A DNA stretch of 64,000 nucleotides from NCBI GenBank assembly GCA_947497945.1, contig CANMIP010000012.1:102925-166924 (forward strand), read 5' to 3'. Shown one piece after another: positions 8,432 to 17,950 of this stretch (its first letter is position 1; each line of letters starts with the position of its first letter). A program made the translations under genes and the position numbers. The stretch is from an uncultured Tropicimonas sp. (GTDB taxonomy: Bacteria > Pseudomonadota > Alphaproteobacteria > Rhodobacterales > Rhodobacteraceae). The notes under the pieces are model-generated. The model saw only the letters and a program-made list of their open reading frames with translations, was not told the origin of the DNA and searched no databases.

Positions 8432-10516
8432 TCACAGCCTTTCGCCCTCCACGACCCACATGTGATCCGGGAAGGACCAGGGCAAGGCGATCCCCATCGT
8501 CATCAGGTACCGTCCCGACGCTTCGATCGGGCCCTCCTTCAGCGCGATGGTCCCGCGCGAGAGCGCAACGAGATCCTCGCGGTTGAGGATGTCGACCCGG
8601 TAGCGCGCCGCCGGGTCCAGCCCGGTCAGGCGCAAGGGGCGCGGGGCAACCTGCGTCGAGGTATCCGCCTTGCCGGCAAAGACCACAAAACGCGTGCCGT
8701 CCTCGGCCATCTGCTGCTCGGCGATCACCGCCGGATCGGCGCTGTCGAGGCGCAGGATGTCGGCGCGGGTCATCCAGAGGCGGTTGGTCTTCCACCAGGT
8801 TGTGACCTGCTGCAGCACCCGGACCTCCTGCTCGCTCAACTCACGCGGGTCCATCTCGAAGCCCATATGACGCTGGGCGGCAACCCAGGCGCGGAAGCGG
8901 ATATCGAGCACCCGGCCGGAAGTGTGGCATTCGCGCGGACCGACATGGGAGCCGGTGATCGCCATCGGCAGGAAAAGCGCCGCGTTGTGCTGGATCTTCA
9001 GCCGCTCCAGCGCGTCATTGCTGTCGCTGAGCCAGACCCGCTGCGTCCGTTGCAGGATGCCGAAATCGATCCGGCCGCCGCCCGAGGCGCAGCTCTCGAT
9101 CTCCACTTTCGGGAAGTCCCGGCGCAGGCGGTCGAGCAGCAGGTAGGTGCCGCGCGGCTGGGCCGCATCCGGCATCGGCAGCACGCGGTTATGGTCCCAC
9201 TTGATGTAGTCGATATCGTTCTTGCCCAGCAGGTCCGCGAACTGCTCGTAGAGATAGTCGCGCACGGACGGGTTGGACATATCGAGACACATCTGCTGGC
9301 GGCCGAGGATCTGGTCGTCGAGCCCGAGCGCCCAGTCGGGATGAGCGCGATAGGTCTCCGAATCCGGGTTGATCATCTCCGGCTCGAGCCAGATGCCGAA
9401 GGACATGCCCTCGGCATGGACATGATCGATCAGGGGGCCAAGCCCGTCGGGATATTTGCGCGGGTCGACCTGCCAGTCGGCAAGCGCGCGGGTGTCGTCG
9501 TCGCGCAGGCCGAACCAGCCATCGTCGAGCACGAAACGCTCGGCGCCAAGCGCCGCGGCTTTCGTCGCGATTTCCTGCAGCACCGGGATCTTGTGATCGA
9601 AATAGACCGCTTCCCAGCAATTGTAATGCACCGGGCGCGGGCGGTTCGGGTCCGGCCATTTGACGATCCGGTCGCGCAGGTGGCGCTGGAAAGACACCGC
9701 GCAGCCATTGATCCCCTCGTCCGAGTAGGTCGCGTAGAGCGTCGCGGTCTCGAACCTTGTGCCGGGCTCCTTCTCGGTGCCGTTGGCATGGCCGAACTGG
9801 ACCTGGCGCCGCCCGTCGGGCAGCTCCTCGGCGACCATCCGGTGCCCGCCGGACCAGCCGTAATGGAAGGCATAGGCCTCGCCAGCGGTGTTCGTGGCGC
9901 CGCGACAGGGCAGGATCAGGCCCGGGAATGCCTCGTGCCCGGTGCGTCCGCTACGGTTGTTGCGGTAGCGTCCGCCGGCGGTCCAGGGCGTCTTCGCGAT
10001 CTGGAATTCGCCGCACCAGCGGCCGGTGAAGTCCCACATCTCGTCGCAATAATGCGGCGCGGGGACCACGGGGGCGGAGAGCCAGTGCAGGCGCACCGGC
10101 CGGTTGGCCTCCAGCACCGCCTTGGATTCCAGGATATGCGTCTCGGGGTCGATGAGGAAATGGGCGGTATAGACCAGCCCCAGCCCCTCGTCGGAATAGG
10201 TCAGCGAGATATGGTTCTCGCCCTTCACCTCGCTCTCGTAGAAGAAGCGCGAATAGAGCGAGCTGCCATCGCCATCGGCAAGCACAAGCCCCGGCTGGCC
10301 GGGGAAGGTGCGCGAGCTTTCGGGGCAGATCGTGAGCTCGGGGTTCGCGTCGAGCATCCCCCCGGTCACGTCGATCTTGTGGGCGTCGTAGATGACGTCC
10401 ATGTCCTCGTCGTCAGGGAGCCTCGGCCCCCAGTAGATCACCCTTGGCAGGCGATCGTTCCGGGAGCCGAGGGCCAGCGTCTGACGGGGACCGTCAAGTC
10501 GCCAGGTTCGGATCAT
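8432..10516 (-). CDS. alpha-galactosidase, glycoside hydrolase family 36
   Basis: A cytoplasmic alpha-galactosidase of 694 residues that would cleave raffinose-family sugars or melibiose imported by the adjacent ABC system. It has the N-terminal beta-supersandwich, then a TIM barrel with FVLDDGWFG at about 328-336, the nucleophile Asp441 in YIKWDHNR and the expected acid/base Asp498 in RVWLSDSNDA, preceded by the substrate-binding CASGGGRID. The chosen ATG at 10516 overlaps the permease stop (ATGA); the 40 open codons upstream are antisense shadow over the permease. No signal peptide, consistent with uptake before hydrolysis. Confidence 0.94.
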   Translation of the reverse strand: MIRTWRLDGPRQTLALGSRNDRLPRVIYWGPRLPDDEDMDVIYDAHKIDVTGGMLDANPELTICPESSRTFPGQPGLVLADGDGSSLYSRFFYESEVKGENHISLTYSDEGLGLVYTAHFLIDPETHILESKAVLEANRPVRLHWLSAPVVPAPHYCDEMWDFTGRWCGEFQIAKTPWTAGGRYRNNRSGRTGHEAFPGLILPCRGATNTAGEAYAFHYGWSGGHRMVAEELPDGRRQVQFGHANGTEKEPGTRFETATLYATYSDEGINGCAVSFQRHLRDRIVKWPDPNRPRPVHYNCWEAVYFDHKIPVLQEIATKAAALGAERFVLDDGWFGLRDDDTRALADWQVDPRKYPDGLGPLIDHVHAEGMSFGIWLEPEMINPDSETYRAHPDWALGLDDQILGRQQMCLDMSNPSVRDYLYEQFADLLGKNDIDYIKWDHNRVLPMPDAAQPRGTYLLLDRLRRDFPKVEIESCASGGGRIDFGILQRTQRVWLSDSNDALERLKIQHNAALFLPMAITGSHVGPRECHTSGRVLDIRFRAWVAAQRHMGFEMDPRELSEQEVRVLQQVTTWWKTNRLWMTRADILRLDSADPAVIAEQQMAEDGTRFVVFAGKADTSTQVAPRPLRLTGLDPAARYRVDILNREDLVALSRGTIALKEGPIEASGRYLMTMGIALPWSFPDHMWVVEGERL

Positions 10517-11358
10517 TTCACAGCCCCGAGCGTGAGGCCGGCAATGAAGTGCCGCTGCATCAGGAAGAACATGGCAACCGGCGGCAGGGCGGCGATGATG
10601 GCACCGGCCGAGACGAGCTGCCACTGGGCGATCCACTGGCCGTTGAGCGAGTAGAGACCGGCGGTCACGGGCTGCGTCTCCTTGGAGGTCGTCAGCACGG
10701 TGGCCCAGAAATAGTCGTTCCAGATGAAGGTGAAGATCAGCACCGCAAGGGCTGCGATGGCCGGCTTCATCAGCGGCAGCACCACGTACCAGAAGATCTG
10801 GATCTCGCTGACGCCTTCGACACGCGCGGCCTCGATCAACTCGCGCGGCAGGGCGCGGATGAAGTTGCGCATGAAGAGCGTGCAGAAGCCGGTCTGGAAG
10901 GCGACGTGGAAGAGCACGAGGCCGGTGGTGGTGTTGTAGAGGCCAAGGTTCACGGTCATGTCGCGGACCGGGACCATGAGGATCTGGAACGGCACGAAGT
11001 TGCCGGCAACGAACATGAAGAAGATCCAGACGTTGCTACGGAACTTGTAGATGCCGAGCGCGAAGCCGGTCAGGCAACTGAGGACCAGCGTGCCGATCAC
11101 GGTCGGGATCGTCACCTTGAAGGAGTTCCAGATATACTGGCCGATGGGCGAGTTGGTGAAGACATCGGCATAGTTGGACAGCGCAAGCGAGCTCGGCATG
11201 CCGAAATAGTTGCCCGCGGCGAGATCCGAGGCCGGCTTCACCGAGGTGACGGCGACGCCGATCAGCGGCAGCAGCCACAGGATCAACGCGATCGGCACAA
11301 GCACCTGGTAGCTGATCTGGATCGACCGGGATTGGTGTTCAATAGGACGGGGGAACAT
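10513..11358 (-). CDS. carbohydrate ABC transporter permease, MalG type
   Basis: Inner-membrane permease of 281 residues with about six transmembrane segments; the first is at residues about 17-37. The cytoplasmic EAA loop that docks to the ATPase is present as ELIEAARVEGVSEIQIFWYV. The C-terminus ends AVK, as is common in this family. It follows the MalF-type permease by 3 bases and is coupled to the alpha-galactosidase by an ATGA overlap. The family is CUT1, which imports oligosaccharides and glycosides. Substrate is inferred from the two galactosidases in the operon. Confidence 0.93.
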   Translation of the reverse strand: MFPRPIEHQSRSIQISYQVLVPIALILWLLPLIGVAVTSVKPASDLAAGNYFGMPSSLALSNYADVFTNSPIGQYIWNSFKVTIPTVIGTLVLSCLTGFALGIYKFRSNVWIFFMFVAGNFVPFQILMVPVRDMTVNLGLYNTTTGLVLFHVAFQTGFCTLFMRNFIRALPRELIEAARVEGVSEIQIFWYVVLPLMKPAIAALAVLIFTFIWNDYFWATVLTTSKETQPVTAGLYSLNGQWIAQWQLVSAGAIIAALPPVAMFFLMQRHFIAGLTLGAVK

Positions 11359-11361
11359 GTG

Positions 11362-12279
11362 TCAGAGCCCTTTCCGTTCGTCGCCAACCATCTTCCAGAT
11401 GAAACCGGAGATGAAGACCATCATGATGAGGAACAGGACAACCGCGACAGAGGCGCCATAGCCCATCCGGTAGCCGTATTCGGAGAGCGCCTGCTCGTAC
11501 ATGTAGAAGGAGAGCACGCGGGTGGAGCCGTAGGGGCCGCCATCGGTCATGATCGAGACAAGGTCGAAGCTCCGCAGCGCGCCGATGACGGTCACGACCA
11601 TCGCCAGGAAGGTGGCGGGGCGAAGCTGCGGCAGGATGATGTACCAGAGCATCTTGAAGCTCTTGGCGCCGTCGAGACGGGCGGCCTCGATCTGCTCGGG
11701 ATCCACGGCGTTGAGGCCGGTGAGATAGAGGATCATGCAATAGGCGATCTGCGGCCAGAGACCGGCGACGATGATGCCGTAGGTTGCGAAGCGCTCGTCG
11801 GCGAGAATGGCGATCTCGGAGCCGGTGACCTTCTCGATGATCATGTAGAACAGGCCGAAACCCGGCGCATAGAACCAGGCGAAGATCAGGCCGACCACGA
11901 CCTGGGAGATCACGAAGGGGAAGAAGAAGAGCGACTTGTAGGCGCGCATCCCCGGGACCTTCTGGTTGAGGAAGATCGCGATGCCGAGGCCGGCGGGAAT
12001 GGCGAGCAGGTAGAGCACCAGCCAGATGACGTTGTTCTTCAACGAGGTGTAGAAGGCTTCATCGTCGAAGAGCTCGGCATAGTTGGCCATGCCGATGAAT
12101 TCTTTTTCGCCGAGACCGTCCCAGGAATAGGCCGAAAGCCAGAAGCTCTCGAAGATCGGGATGATGACGTAGACGAGAAAGAAGATCACGCCCGGGATCA
12201 GGAAGATGTAGGGAGTCAGCTTCTGCTGGTTCTCTCGCCACCAGGACCGGGAGTGGGTTTCCGTGCTTGCGAGGCTCAT
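11362..12279 (-). CDS. carbohydrate ABC transporter permease, MalF type
   Basis: Second inner-membrane permease of the galactoside importer, 305 residues. A short cytoplasmic N-terminus precedes a first membrane segment at about 18-45 (YIFLIPGVIFFLVYVIIPIF), followed by five more. The EAA loop reads EQIEAARLDGAKSFKMLWYI. A GGAAGGG ribosome binding site precedes the ATG. The gene is separated from the binding-protein gene by 115 bases that hold a strong stem-loop, and lies 3 bases before the MalG-type permease. CUT1 family placement is firm; substrate comes from context. Confidence 0.93.
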   Translation of the reverse strand: MSLASTETHSRSWWRENQQKLTPYIFLIPGVIFFLVYVIIPIFESFWLSAYSWDGLGEKEFIGMANYAELFDDEAFYTSLKNNVIWLVLYLLAIPAGLGIAIFLNQKVPGMRAYKSLFFFPFVISQVVVGLIFAWFYAPGFGLFYMIIEKVTGSEIAILADERFATYGIIVAGLWPQIAYCMILYLTGLNAVDPEQIEAARLDGAKSFKMLWYIILPQLRPATFLAMVVTVIGALRSFDLVSIMTDGGPYGSTRVLSFYMYEQALSEYGYRMGYGASVAVVLFLIMMVFISGFIWKMVGDERKGL

Positions 12280-12357
12280 GCGCGCAACCCTTCCGCTTTA
12301 GTGTTTGGAGGTGGACCCGTCAGCAGCCCGAATGGCGTGTCAGGTCGGGAAATGGGG

Positions 12358-12387
12358 TCGCGGGGCCGGGTGAACCCGGCCCCGCGA
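12358..12387. other. long stem-loop between binding-protein and permease genes
   Basis: A 14-bp perfect stem (arms TCGCGGGGCCGGGT and its complement) with a 2-base apex lies directly after the stop of the solute-binding-protein gene. On the minus strand no T-run follows, so it is unlikely to be a simple terminator. Such hairpins after binding-protein genes protect the upstream mRNA from 3' exonucleases and give more binding protein than permease, as known for malE-malF. Confidence 0.6.
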
Positions 12388-12394
12388 AAAGGGA

Positions 12395-13627
12395 TTACTT
12401 GTAAACCCGGCCACGGGCCTTTTCGAGGCGCTCGAGGATCGCGTCGAGGCGCTCCGGCTTGACCATGAACTCCTGGAAGCCTTCCATGCCCATCTTGGCC
12501 ATCTCGGCCGGTGCGTCGCGGTCGAAGAACTGCGCGATGCCGCCCGGGGTGGTCGACAGAAGCTCGAAGCCGGCCTTGATGAACGGATCTTCCTCGTTGA
12601 CGGAGGCGTTCTTGTTGATCGGCAGCTGGCCCATCGCCGCGTTCATCTTGGTCTGCGCTTCTGCGCCGGCCATGTAGGCGAGGAACTTCTTGGCGTCTTC
12701 CACGTTGGTGGCGCCCGACGGGATGTGGATCGTGTCGGTCGGCGCTTCTTCGGCGCGCGGCACATTCGGATCGATCGTCGGGAACGGCATGAAGCCGAGC
12801 GTGTCGTTCGTCATCCCGCCTTCCTTGAAGACGGCGACGGCGAAGTTGCCCATCACGTAGTTGGCGGCCTTGCCTTGCACGAGCAGCGCTGCAGCATCCT
12901 GCCAGTCAAGAGCGGCGTGGTTCTTGGTGATGTAGCCCGGCTCGACGATCTTGGCCCAGTTGGCGAAGGTGGCTTTCACCTCGTCGGAGGTCCAGGCGGC
13001 TTCGCCATTGGCGAGTGCCATGTGGAACTCGTAGCCATTGGTGCGCATGTTCATGTAATCGAAGATGCCAGCGCCCGGCCACAGTGCCTTGGTGCCGGTG
13101 GTCAGGCAGTCGATGCCGGCTTCCTGGAACACGGCGCAGTTCTCGACGAACTGGTCCCAGGTCTCGGGCACTTCGACGCCAGCGTCGGCATAGACCGATT
13201 TGTTATAGTAGATGCCCCACTGGTAATAGGTATAGGGGACGCCCCACTGCTTGCCGTCGATGGTCATGGAGGGCAGCGCGGAAGCGAGATCCTCCTTGAG
13301 GCCATTCTCTTCCCAGACATCCGAGACATCCATGAACTGGCCCGAGTTGACGAAGGGGGCCATGCGGTTGCCCGCATACCAATTCGCCAGGTCCGGCGCG
13401 TCCGCGCTCAGGAAGTTGCGGATCGAGGTCTTGTAACCCTCGTGGTCGAAGTTCTGGAACTCGATCTTGATGTCGGGATTCGCGGCTTCGAAATCGGCGA
13501 TGATCTCCTGCATGGCGGCCAGAGGCGCCGGATCATAGTCGGCATAGTATTTCACGGTGCCGGCGAAAGAAGCAGAAGCGGCGACCACGGCGATGGCCGA
13601 GATCGACACGGAGAGCATGGAACGCAT
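12395..13627 (-). CDS. sugar ABC transporter substrate-binding protein
   Basis: Periplasmic solute-binding protein of the MalE-like CUT1 family, 410 residues. A Sec signal peptide covers about residues 1-22 (RSMLSVSISAIAVVAASASFA) and cleavage would leave a mature protein starting near GTVKYYADYD. The mature part has the two-lobe extracellular solute-binding fold with WAKIVEPGY-like and IPINKNASV-like conserved blocks. The ATG at 13627 is chosen because GGGAGGAAACC precedes it; an upstream in-frame ATG has no such site. It is the first gene of the galactoside operon and faces the divergent IclR gene across about 150 bases that contain candidate operators. Confidence 0.92.
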   Translation of the reverse strand: MRSMLSVSISAIAVVAASASFAGTVKYYADYDPAPLAAMQEIIADFEAANPDIKIEFQNFDHEGYKTSIRNFLSADAPDLANWYAGNRMAPFVNSGQFMDVSDVWEENGLKEDLASALPSMTIDGKQWGVPYTYYQWGIYYNKSVYADAGVEVPETWDQFVENCAVFQEAGIDCLTTGTKALWPGAGIFDYMNMRTNGYEFHMALANGEAAWTSDEVKATFANWAKIVEPGYITKNHAALDWQDAAALLVQGKAANYVMGNFAVAVFKEGGMTNDTLGFMPFPTIDPNVPRAEEAPTDTIHIPSGATNVEDAKKFLAYMAGAEAQTKMNAAMGQLPINKNASVNEEDPFIKAGFELLSTTPGGIAQFFDRDAPAEMAKMGMEGFQEFMVKPERLDAILERLEKARGRVYK

Positions 13628-13644
13628 GGTTTCCTCCCGTTTGC

Positions 13645-13694
13645 GTTTCACTCTGATGTCTCAAATAATGAAACATCGTTTTGAATATTGAAAC
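13645..13694. promoter_or_regulatory. candidate IclR operators, divergent promoter region
   Basis: Three copies of the hexamer TGAAAC occur in 50 bases: one inverted (GTTTCA at 13645-13650) and two direct (13669-13674 and 13689-13694) spaced 20 bases, two helical turns. They sit in two dyads, ATGTCTCA-N5-TGAAACAT (13656-13676) and TTTGAATATTGAAA (13680-13693). The region is AT-rich against the GC-rich background and lies between the binding-protein start and the divergent regulator. Binding by the adjacent IclR protein is an inference. Confidence 0.55.
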
Positions 13695-13781
13695 TCTAAC
13701 CGCGAATCGCCTATGCTTGTCAACAGTCGAGCCGGCGAATCCCCCAAAACAGGACGCCGCACCGACTGGGAGGAATTTGAC

Positions 13782-14582
13782 ATGTCGGCAGCCGGTGACG
13801 GCACAGTAGGCAAGGCTTTGGACGTCCTGGACCTCGTTGCGGCCCAGGAGAAGCCGGTACGATTCGCGGATCTGCAGCGCATGTCCGTGCTGCCGAAGGC
13901 GACGTTATACAGATTAGCGCAAACATTAGTAAATCAGGGCATGCTGGTTCATAATCCGGAAAACGGCACCTATTCACTCGGCGTCCGGCTGGTCCGGCTG
14001 GCCCATGCGGCCTGGCGGCAGGCATCGCTTGCCCCGATCGCGCGGCGGCATCTCGATGCGCTCTCGCTGGAGACCGGCCTGACCGTCCATCTCGCGCAGA
14101 TGGATTACGGCCATGTCCTCTATGTCGACAAGCGCAACGCGCTGGAGCAGGCGGCAATGTTCTCCGATGCGGGCAAGGTCGGCCCGGCCTATTGCACCGG
14201 CGTCGGCAAGGCGATGCTGGCCTTCCTCGACGAGGACCAGCTCGACCAGATCCTGCGCATGCAGAGTTTTCACCGCTTCACCCCGACGACGCTGGCCTCC
14301 GAGGCCGTGCTGCGCCAGTCGCTGGAGCGGACGCGGCAGCGTGGCTATGCCACCGACCGCGAGGAGCACGAGGCCGGCGTGATCTGCGTCGCCATGCCGA
14401 TCCTCTCGGAGGAGGTGCGCGTGCTCGGCGCGGTGAGCCTGACGGGCTCGACGCTGCGCACCGATATCAAGACGCTCGAGACGCATATACCGCGGCTCCG
14501 GCACTGTGTGGAGGCGATCGCCGTCGAGGCATCGCATTGGGCCTTCCCCGTGGAAGGCGAAACTGAAGGGAGACAGGGATGA
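13782..14582 (+). CDS. IclR family transcriptional regulator
   Basis: A 266-residue regulator with an N-terminal winged helix-turn-helix (about 10-70, containing VLPKATLYRLAQTLVNQGML) and the C-terminal IclR effector domain, seen in YCTGVGKAMLAFL and the VAMPILSEEVRVLGAVSLTG block. The start at 13782 is preceded by GGGAGGAATTTGAC; an ATG 69 bases upstream also lies in frame but lacks a good site. It is divergent from the galactoside operon and overlaps the ATPase gene downstream by ATGA, so regulator and transporter ATPase are made together. It probably controls the divergent operon in response to a galactoside or pathway intermediate. Confidence 0.9.
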   Translation: MSAAGDGTVGKALDVLDLVAAQEKPVRFADLQRMSVLPKATLYRLAQTLVNQGMLVHNPENGTYSLGVRLVRLAHAAWRQASLAPIARRHLDALSLETGLTVHLAQMDYGHVLYVDKRNALEQAAMFSDAGKVGPAYCTGVGKAMLAFLDEDQLDQILRMQSFHRFTPTTLASEAVLRQSLERTRQRGYATDREEHEAGVICVAMPILSEEVRVLGAVSLTGSTLRTDIKTLETHIPRLRHCVEAIAVEASHWAFPVEGETEGRQG

Positions 14583-15637
14583 CAGGCGTCGTTCTGAACA
14601 ATGTGGTAAAACGTTTCGGCGACGTTCAGGTGATCCATGGGGTCGACCTGGAGATCGAGGATGGCGAGTTCTGTGTCTTCGTCGGCCCGTCGGGCTGTGG
14701 CAAGTCGACCCTGCTGCGCATGGTTGCCGGTCTGGAAGAGACCACCGAGGGCAAGATCCATATCGGCGAGCGCGACGTGACCGACATGGACCCCTCCGAA
14801 CGCGGCGTGGCCATGGTCTTCCAGACCTATGCGCTCTACCCCCACATGACGGTGGCTCAGAATATGGGGTTCGGCCTGAAGATGACCGGACATCCAAAGG
14901 AGGTGATCGACGAGAAGGTCTCCGCCGCGTCCGCGATCCTAAAGCTCGATCCGTATCTCGACCGCCGGCCCAAGGCGCTCTCGGGCGGTCAGCGGCAGCG
15001 GGTCGCCATCGGCCGTGCCATTGTCCGCGGCCCGGAAGTCTTCCTCTTCGACGAACCGCTCTCCAACCTCGATGCCGAGCTTCGCGTCGAGATGCGGGTC
15101 GAGATCGCGCGCCTGCACAAGGAAATCGGCGCCACGATGATCTACGTGACGCATGACCAGACCGAGGCCATGACGCTCGCTAACAAGATCGTGGTGCTGC
15201 GCGACGGCAGGATCGAGCAGGTCGGCAAGCCGATGGATCTGTATCGCGATCCGGACAACAAGTTCGTCGGCGGCTTCATCGGCTCACCCTCGATGAATTT
15301 CGTCGATGCGACGGTGGCGGGCGGCAAGATCGTCTCGCCCGGCCTCGGCCAGGAGCTGGAGCTTCCGGTCAACTTGCCGGAGGACGGCCGCAAGGTGCAG
15401 GTTGGCGTGCGCCCCGAACATCTCGAGATGGTCCCGGATGGCGACAGCCATACGGTCGAGTTGACCGAGGCTCTCGGTGGCGTCTCCTTTGCCTACCTGA
15501 CGTCGTCCACCGGCGAACGGATCGTCGTCGAGGAGCGCGGCGACTACCGCACCGAAGCGGGTGCGACGGTCGGGCTGAGCTTTCCGCTCGACAAGGCCTA
15601 TCTCTTCGACGCCAAGACAGAGCTGCGCATCCGTTGA
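14579..15637 (+). CDS. sugar ABC transporter ATP-binding protein (UgpC/MsmK type)
   Basis: Cytoplasmic ATPase subunit of 352 residues for the CUT1 importer encoded on the other strand. Walker [10 protein letters not shown] lies at 36-44, the Q-loop FQTYALYPHM at about 81-90, the signature LSGGQRQR at 134-141, Walker [12 protein letters not shown] at 155-165, and the switch His in YVTHDQTEAM. The C-terminal 110 residues form the OB/TOBE domain typical of MalK-like subunits. It is coupled to the IclR gene by ATGA rather than to its permeases. A rho-independent terminator follows. These ATPases can serve several CUT1 systems. Confidence 0.93.
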   Translation: MTGVVLNNVVKRFGDVQVIHGVDLEIEDGEFCVFVGPSGCGKSTLLRMVAGLEETTEGKIHIGERDVTDMDPSERGVAMVFQTYALYPHMTVAQNMGFGLKMTGHPKEVIDEKVSAASAILKLDPYLDRRPKALSGGQRQRVAIGRAIVRGPEVFLFDEPLSNLDAELRVEMRVEIARLHKEIGATMIYVTHDQTEAMTLANKIVVLRDGRIEQVGKPMDLYRDPDNKFVGGFIGSPSMNFVDATVAGGKIVSPGLGQELELPVNLPEDGRKVQVGVRPEHLEMVPDGDSHTVELTEALGGVSFAYLTSSTGERIVVEERGDYRTEAGATVGLSFPLDKAYLFDAKTELRIR

Positions 15638-15663
15638 CGCGCGGACCATCGAAGCGACAGACA

Positions 15664-15696
15664 CCGCCCGCCGCCTTGCGCGCCGGGCGGTTTTTT
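15664..15696 (+). terminator. rho-independent terminator after IclR-ATPase operon
   Basis: Stem CCGCCCG (15664-15670) with CGGGCGG (15684-15690), 13-base loop, followed directly by six T residues. It closes the regulator/ATPase transcription unit. Confidence 0.85.
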
Positions 15697-15824
15697 CCTG
15701 TCCGGGCAATTCGATACGGGCCGCAAGCGCCCGCCGCCCCGCCCGCGCTGGCTCCCCTCGAGCTCAAAAGCGGTGCCGCAACGCGGCGTTAGCCCTCACG
15801 TGCAGCGAAGATACGCCCACAAGT

Positions 15825-16059
15825 TTATCCACAGGCAGGTCGATTCCGGTGCGCAACATCGGTCTGGGCAAAAGCCCAACGTCGTTGCATAAAACCCGTT
15901 GCCGAGCGTGCGATACGTTTACCTTCTGTTAACTTTTCAGCGCTTTGCCGCCGTCTTACTGCGTATTCATTAATCTTTGCAAACTGCGCCCATTCGGCGC
16001 GATGACCAAAGGTCACCGCACCGAGGGTGGCCGGCCGGTGTCGGCGAATCTTATCCACA
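15825..16059 (+). promoter_or_regulatory. intergenic region with two perfect DnaA boxes
   Basis: The gene-free stretch 15697-16275 contains two TTATCCACA DnaA boxes in the same orientation, at 15825-15833 and 16051-16059. Each has a GANTC methylation site close by (GATTC at 15842-15846, GAATC at 16046-16050). The interval between them includes an AT-richer part (about 15905-15985) with GTTAAC and ATTAAT sequences. No ORF here looks coding. The boxes are seen directly. Whether they mark a replication-related locus, DnaA titration or control of matB is open. Confidence 0.45.
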
Positions 16060-16275
16060 GGACAAATTGTGCAGTTGCAGAATGACGCCCCGAACCTGCC
16101 GCGATCTCGCAGCTGGGGCCGCCGCTTCGGGAGGCACAGGGGGCGGCAGAGCCCCCCCCTGCCCCGGAAATTCTGTCAATTCCGCCCATACAGTGACGCG
16201 AACTGCCGGCAATCCCTTGCCCTCCCATCCGCCCGGAAGGTAGGTGGGGGGGAGCAGACAGCCAGAGGCCCTCCC

Positions 16276-17793
<1,518 letters not shown>

Positions 17794-17950
17794 GACCGCG
17801 CGCAGCCTCCCGCGACGCCGAAACCGGCCACGGCCCGCGCGAGGGGATCGGGATCGGCTTCCTGCGACGTGAAAGATGCATGCCGGGCGCAGCTTCGCCC
17901 CGCGCCGGCGCAGCGCCCCGCCGCCAGGCGACGGAGCCCTGCGGCCGTGG

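Noticed and set aside
8210..10654. Very long plus-strand open frame opposite the alpha-galactosidase
   Set aside because: It is a high-GC antisense shadow. The minus strand carries complete GH36 motifs, and the plus frame is low-complexity with no domain or ribosome binding site.
10444..12462. Long plus-strand open frame rich in Asp, Glu, His and Gly opposite the ABC permeases
   Set aside because: Its composition is what the reverse complement of hydrophobic permease codons gives. The permeases have clear EAA loops and operon spacing.
17794..17950. GC-rich inverted repeats between matB and purB as a bidirectional terminator
   Set aside because: Several short overlapping stems are possible, but none is dominant and no T-run exists on either strand.
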